A DNA stretch of 7,518 nucleotides from Myxococcota bacterium (GTDB lineage Bacteria > Myxococcota_C > UBA6777): the NCBI GenBank assembly GCA_963169055.1, contig CAUJFU010000447.1, positions 1-7,518 on the forward strand. The letters run 5' to 3'. Under the pieces are notes generated by a model, which did not search any database, was not told the DNA's origin, and was given only the letters and a program-made list of their open reading frames with translations. The position numbers were made by a program, and so were the translations under genes. Positions 6,645-7,518 of the stretch are shown in pieces. Positions within the stretch are counted from its first letter, which is position 1, and the number at the start of each line of letters is the position of its first letter.

Positions 6645-7079
6645 CTAGAGGGCGTTCATGGTGACGTTGACGACGGTGATCTCCGCTTTTTTGAGGGTGA
6701 TCCCGCTTGCACAGCCTTGAGCGAGTGCTTTCTTTTCTTCTCCCACCGACTCAAGGCCGAGGAAATACAAAACGAGATCGTTGCCTTCGGGAAGCTCGTT
6801 GATAATCGCCCGTCGTTCGGTGCCTTCAAATCGAACAGGAAATTCGCCGAGGTGGTCGGCGGCAAAAGCTCCGCTTTTGGTGTAGTTGGTGGCGTTGACT
6901 TGGTTGCAAGCCACCTTGCTTGCGGGAAAGATCGCTATATCAAGAAAGCGCATCCGCGCAAGTATCGCTGCATCGAGCCCTTGGAGTCGAACACCAAACC
7001 CGCCCTCTGAGGGCGAGCCACAAGACGAGAGTCCCCCAAAACCAAGGCATAAGAAAAGCACGAAGCAGAGCCGTACCAT
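6645..7079 (-). CDS. Lipoprotein, predicted beta-sandwich domain, 144 aa
   Basis: From the ATG at 7079-7077 the product has a classic lipoprotein signal: MVR, a hydrophobic stretch to residue 17, then the lipobox L-S-S-C with Cys20 as the lipidated residue and Gly at +2. An in-frame ATG at 7139 would add 20 polar residues and make a signal of about 40 residues, longer than usual; neither start has a strong ribosome site, so 7139 stays possible. The mature part (about 125 aa) alternates short beta strands: FGVRLQGL, MRFLDIAIF, EFPVRFEG, DLVLYFLGL, AEITVVNVTM. It has two further Cys (58 in VACNQV, 123 in AQGCASG) that could form a disulfide. The pattern fits small Ig-like or beta-sandwich lipoproteins frequent in Myxococcota, but I cannot name a family. 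With no Asp at +2, outer-membrane sorting by the usual Lol rule is plausible. The gene is followed 184 nt later by the small membrane-protein gene. Confidence 0.8.
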   Translation of the reverse strand: MVRLCFVLFLCLGFGGLSSCGSPSEGGFGVRLQGLDAAILARMRFLDIAIFPASKVACNQVNATNYTKSGAFAADHLGEFPVRFEGTERRAIINELPEGNDLVLYFLGLESVGEEKKALAQGCASGITLKKAEITVVNVTMNAL

Positions 7080-7202
7080 GCGGCTCTTGGTGCGTCCGAG
7101 CAGAGGCTTGGAGGAGAGGAGGGCGTGTGATTTGTGCATGGTTTCGCCTATATTCGGAGGTTATCAGACCGCTCTTGTGACGGGGCTGTAGAGGGAGGGT
7201 GG

Positions 7203-7518
7203 TTATTTGAGTGTGAGATCGATGCAGCTTCCTTTTTCGCAACGCGGTTGCGTCAAGAAATACACCGCGATCGCAACACCCGCTCCCACCACCAACACGC
7301 CTGCTGTAATGCCCAACGCGATCCCTACGGCATTTCCGCCTGCTTTGGGGGAGCTTCCCTTGTTTCCGATGGCGTTTGGGAGCCAACCCCCAAGGCGAAC
7401 AGGTGTCCCACGCAACAGCGAGCGCAGAAGTTCTTGCGCAACCTCTGTTCCTTTGGGCCATTCGGCCCACGCGCCTCCTGCGGCGATTTGGCGTTTGTTT
7501 GCGAGATCGTAAGCTGCT
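7203..7518 (-). CDS. C-terminally membrane-anchored protein, 5' partial
   Basis: The frame is open from the right edge to TAA at 7205-7203, so this is the C-terminal end (about 104 residues) of a longer protein. A TTG at 7415 could start a 70-residue ORF, but the residues upstream of it read naturally (for example GGAWAEWPKGTEVAQELLRS) and contain no stop, so an internal position is more likely. The order is a soluble segment with Trp-rich AWAEW, a Gly/Ser/Lys linker (NKGSSPKAGG), one membrane helix of about 24 residues rich in Gly, Ala and Val (AVGIALGITAGVLVVGAGVA and on), and a short tail with a Cys-x4-Cys pair (CEKGSC). The architecture, a large extramembrane domain with a glycine-rich C-terminal helix, is frequent among myxobacterial PEGA-type and similar envelope proteins; the family cannot be decided from this end. 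If the tail faces the periplasm, the two Cys could be oxidised. Confidence 0.7.
   Translation of the reverse strand, partial: AAYDLANKRQIAAGGAWAEWPKGTEVAQELLRSLLRGTPVRLGGWLPNAIGNKGSSPKAGGNAVGIALGITAGVLVVGAGVAIAVYFLTQPRCEKGSCIDLTLK

Noticed and set aside
7203-7415. The 70-residue ORF from TTG 7415 as a complete small gene
   Set aside because: The same frame is open to the right edge with natural-looking residues, so a partial longer protein is more likely.

Overview
The window suggests a chromosomal piece of a myxobacterial-type (Myxococcota / former Deltaproteobacteria) genome of moderate GC, judged by eye. The reasons are an AgmX/PglI-type TonB-like C-terminal domain, a giant cytosolic helical-repeat (TPR) protein with a long Pro/Ser/Thr linker, and a small lipoprotein and a C-terminally membrane-anchored protein of the kinds common in that phylum. 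These are family-level impressions from reading the translations; no search was run. No RNA gene, transposon, CRISPR array or phage gene is visible.

Layout. Plus strand: (1) the 3' end of an AgmX/PglI-domain protein that runs off the left edge (stop at 462-464); (2) a 224-nt gap; (3) one very large gene (689-6034, 1781 aa) that fills about 70% of the window. Its product has an N-terminal helical/TPR half, a roughly 400-residue low-complexity linker with several families of internal repeats, and a C-terminal helical part ending in a segment that looks like a degenerate M48 metallopeptidase-type fold without HExxH. Minus strand, convergent with it: (4) a 109-aa membrane protein (6131-6460), (5) a lipoprotein of about 144 aa (6645-7079), and (6) the C-terminal end of a TM-anchored protein that runs off the right edge (7203-7518). 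The minus-strand genes are read in the order 6, 5, 4 and could be one transcription unit, though the gaps (123 and 184 nt) are wide for a tight operon.

How they may work together. The best functional hint is the AgmX-like protein lying directly upstream of a giant TPR protein. In Myxococcus xanthus the gliding/focal-adhesion proteins AgmX (GltJ, inner membrane with a periplasmic TonB-like domain) and AgmK (GltI, giant cytosolic TPR protein) are also encoded side by side. The pair here may be a relative of that envelope-spanning module. This is inference, because both families are abundant in Myxococcota.

The least ordinary features are: a 21-residue tandem repeat in the linker whose 18-residue core is identical in protein but differs at 9 of 18 codons, all synonymously; a 15-nt tandem repeat that duplicates the 3' end of the giant gene past its stop codon, in a different frame; and an imperfect direct repeat of about 67 nt just upstream of the small membrane-protein gene.
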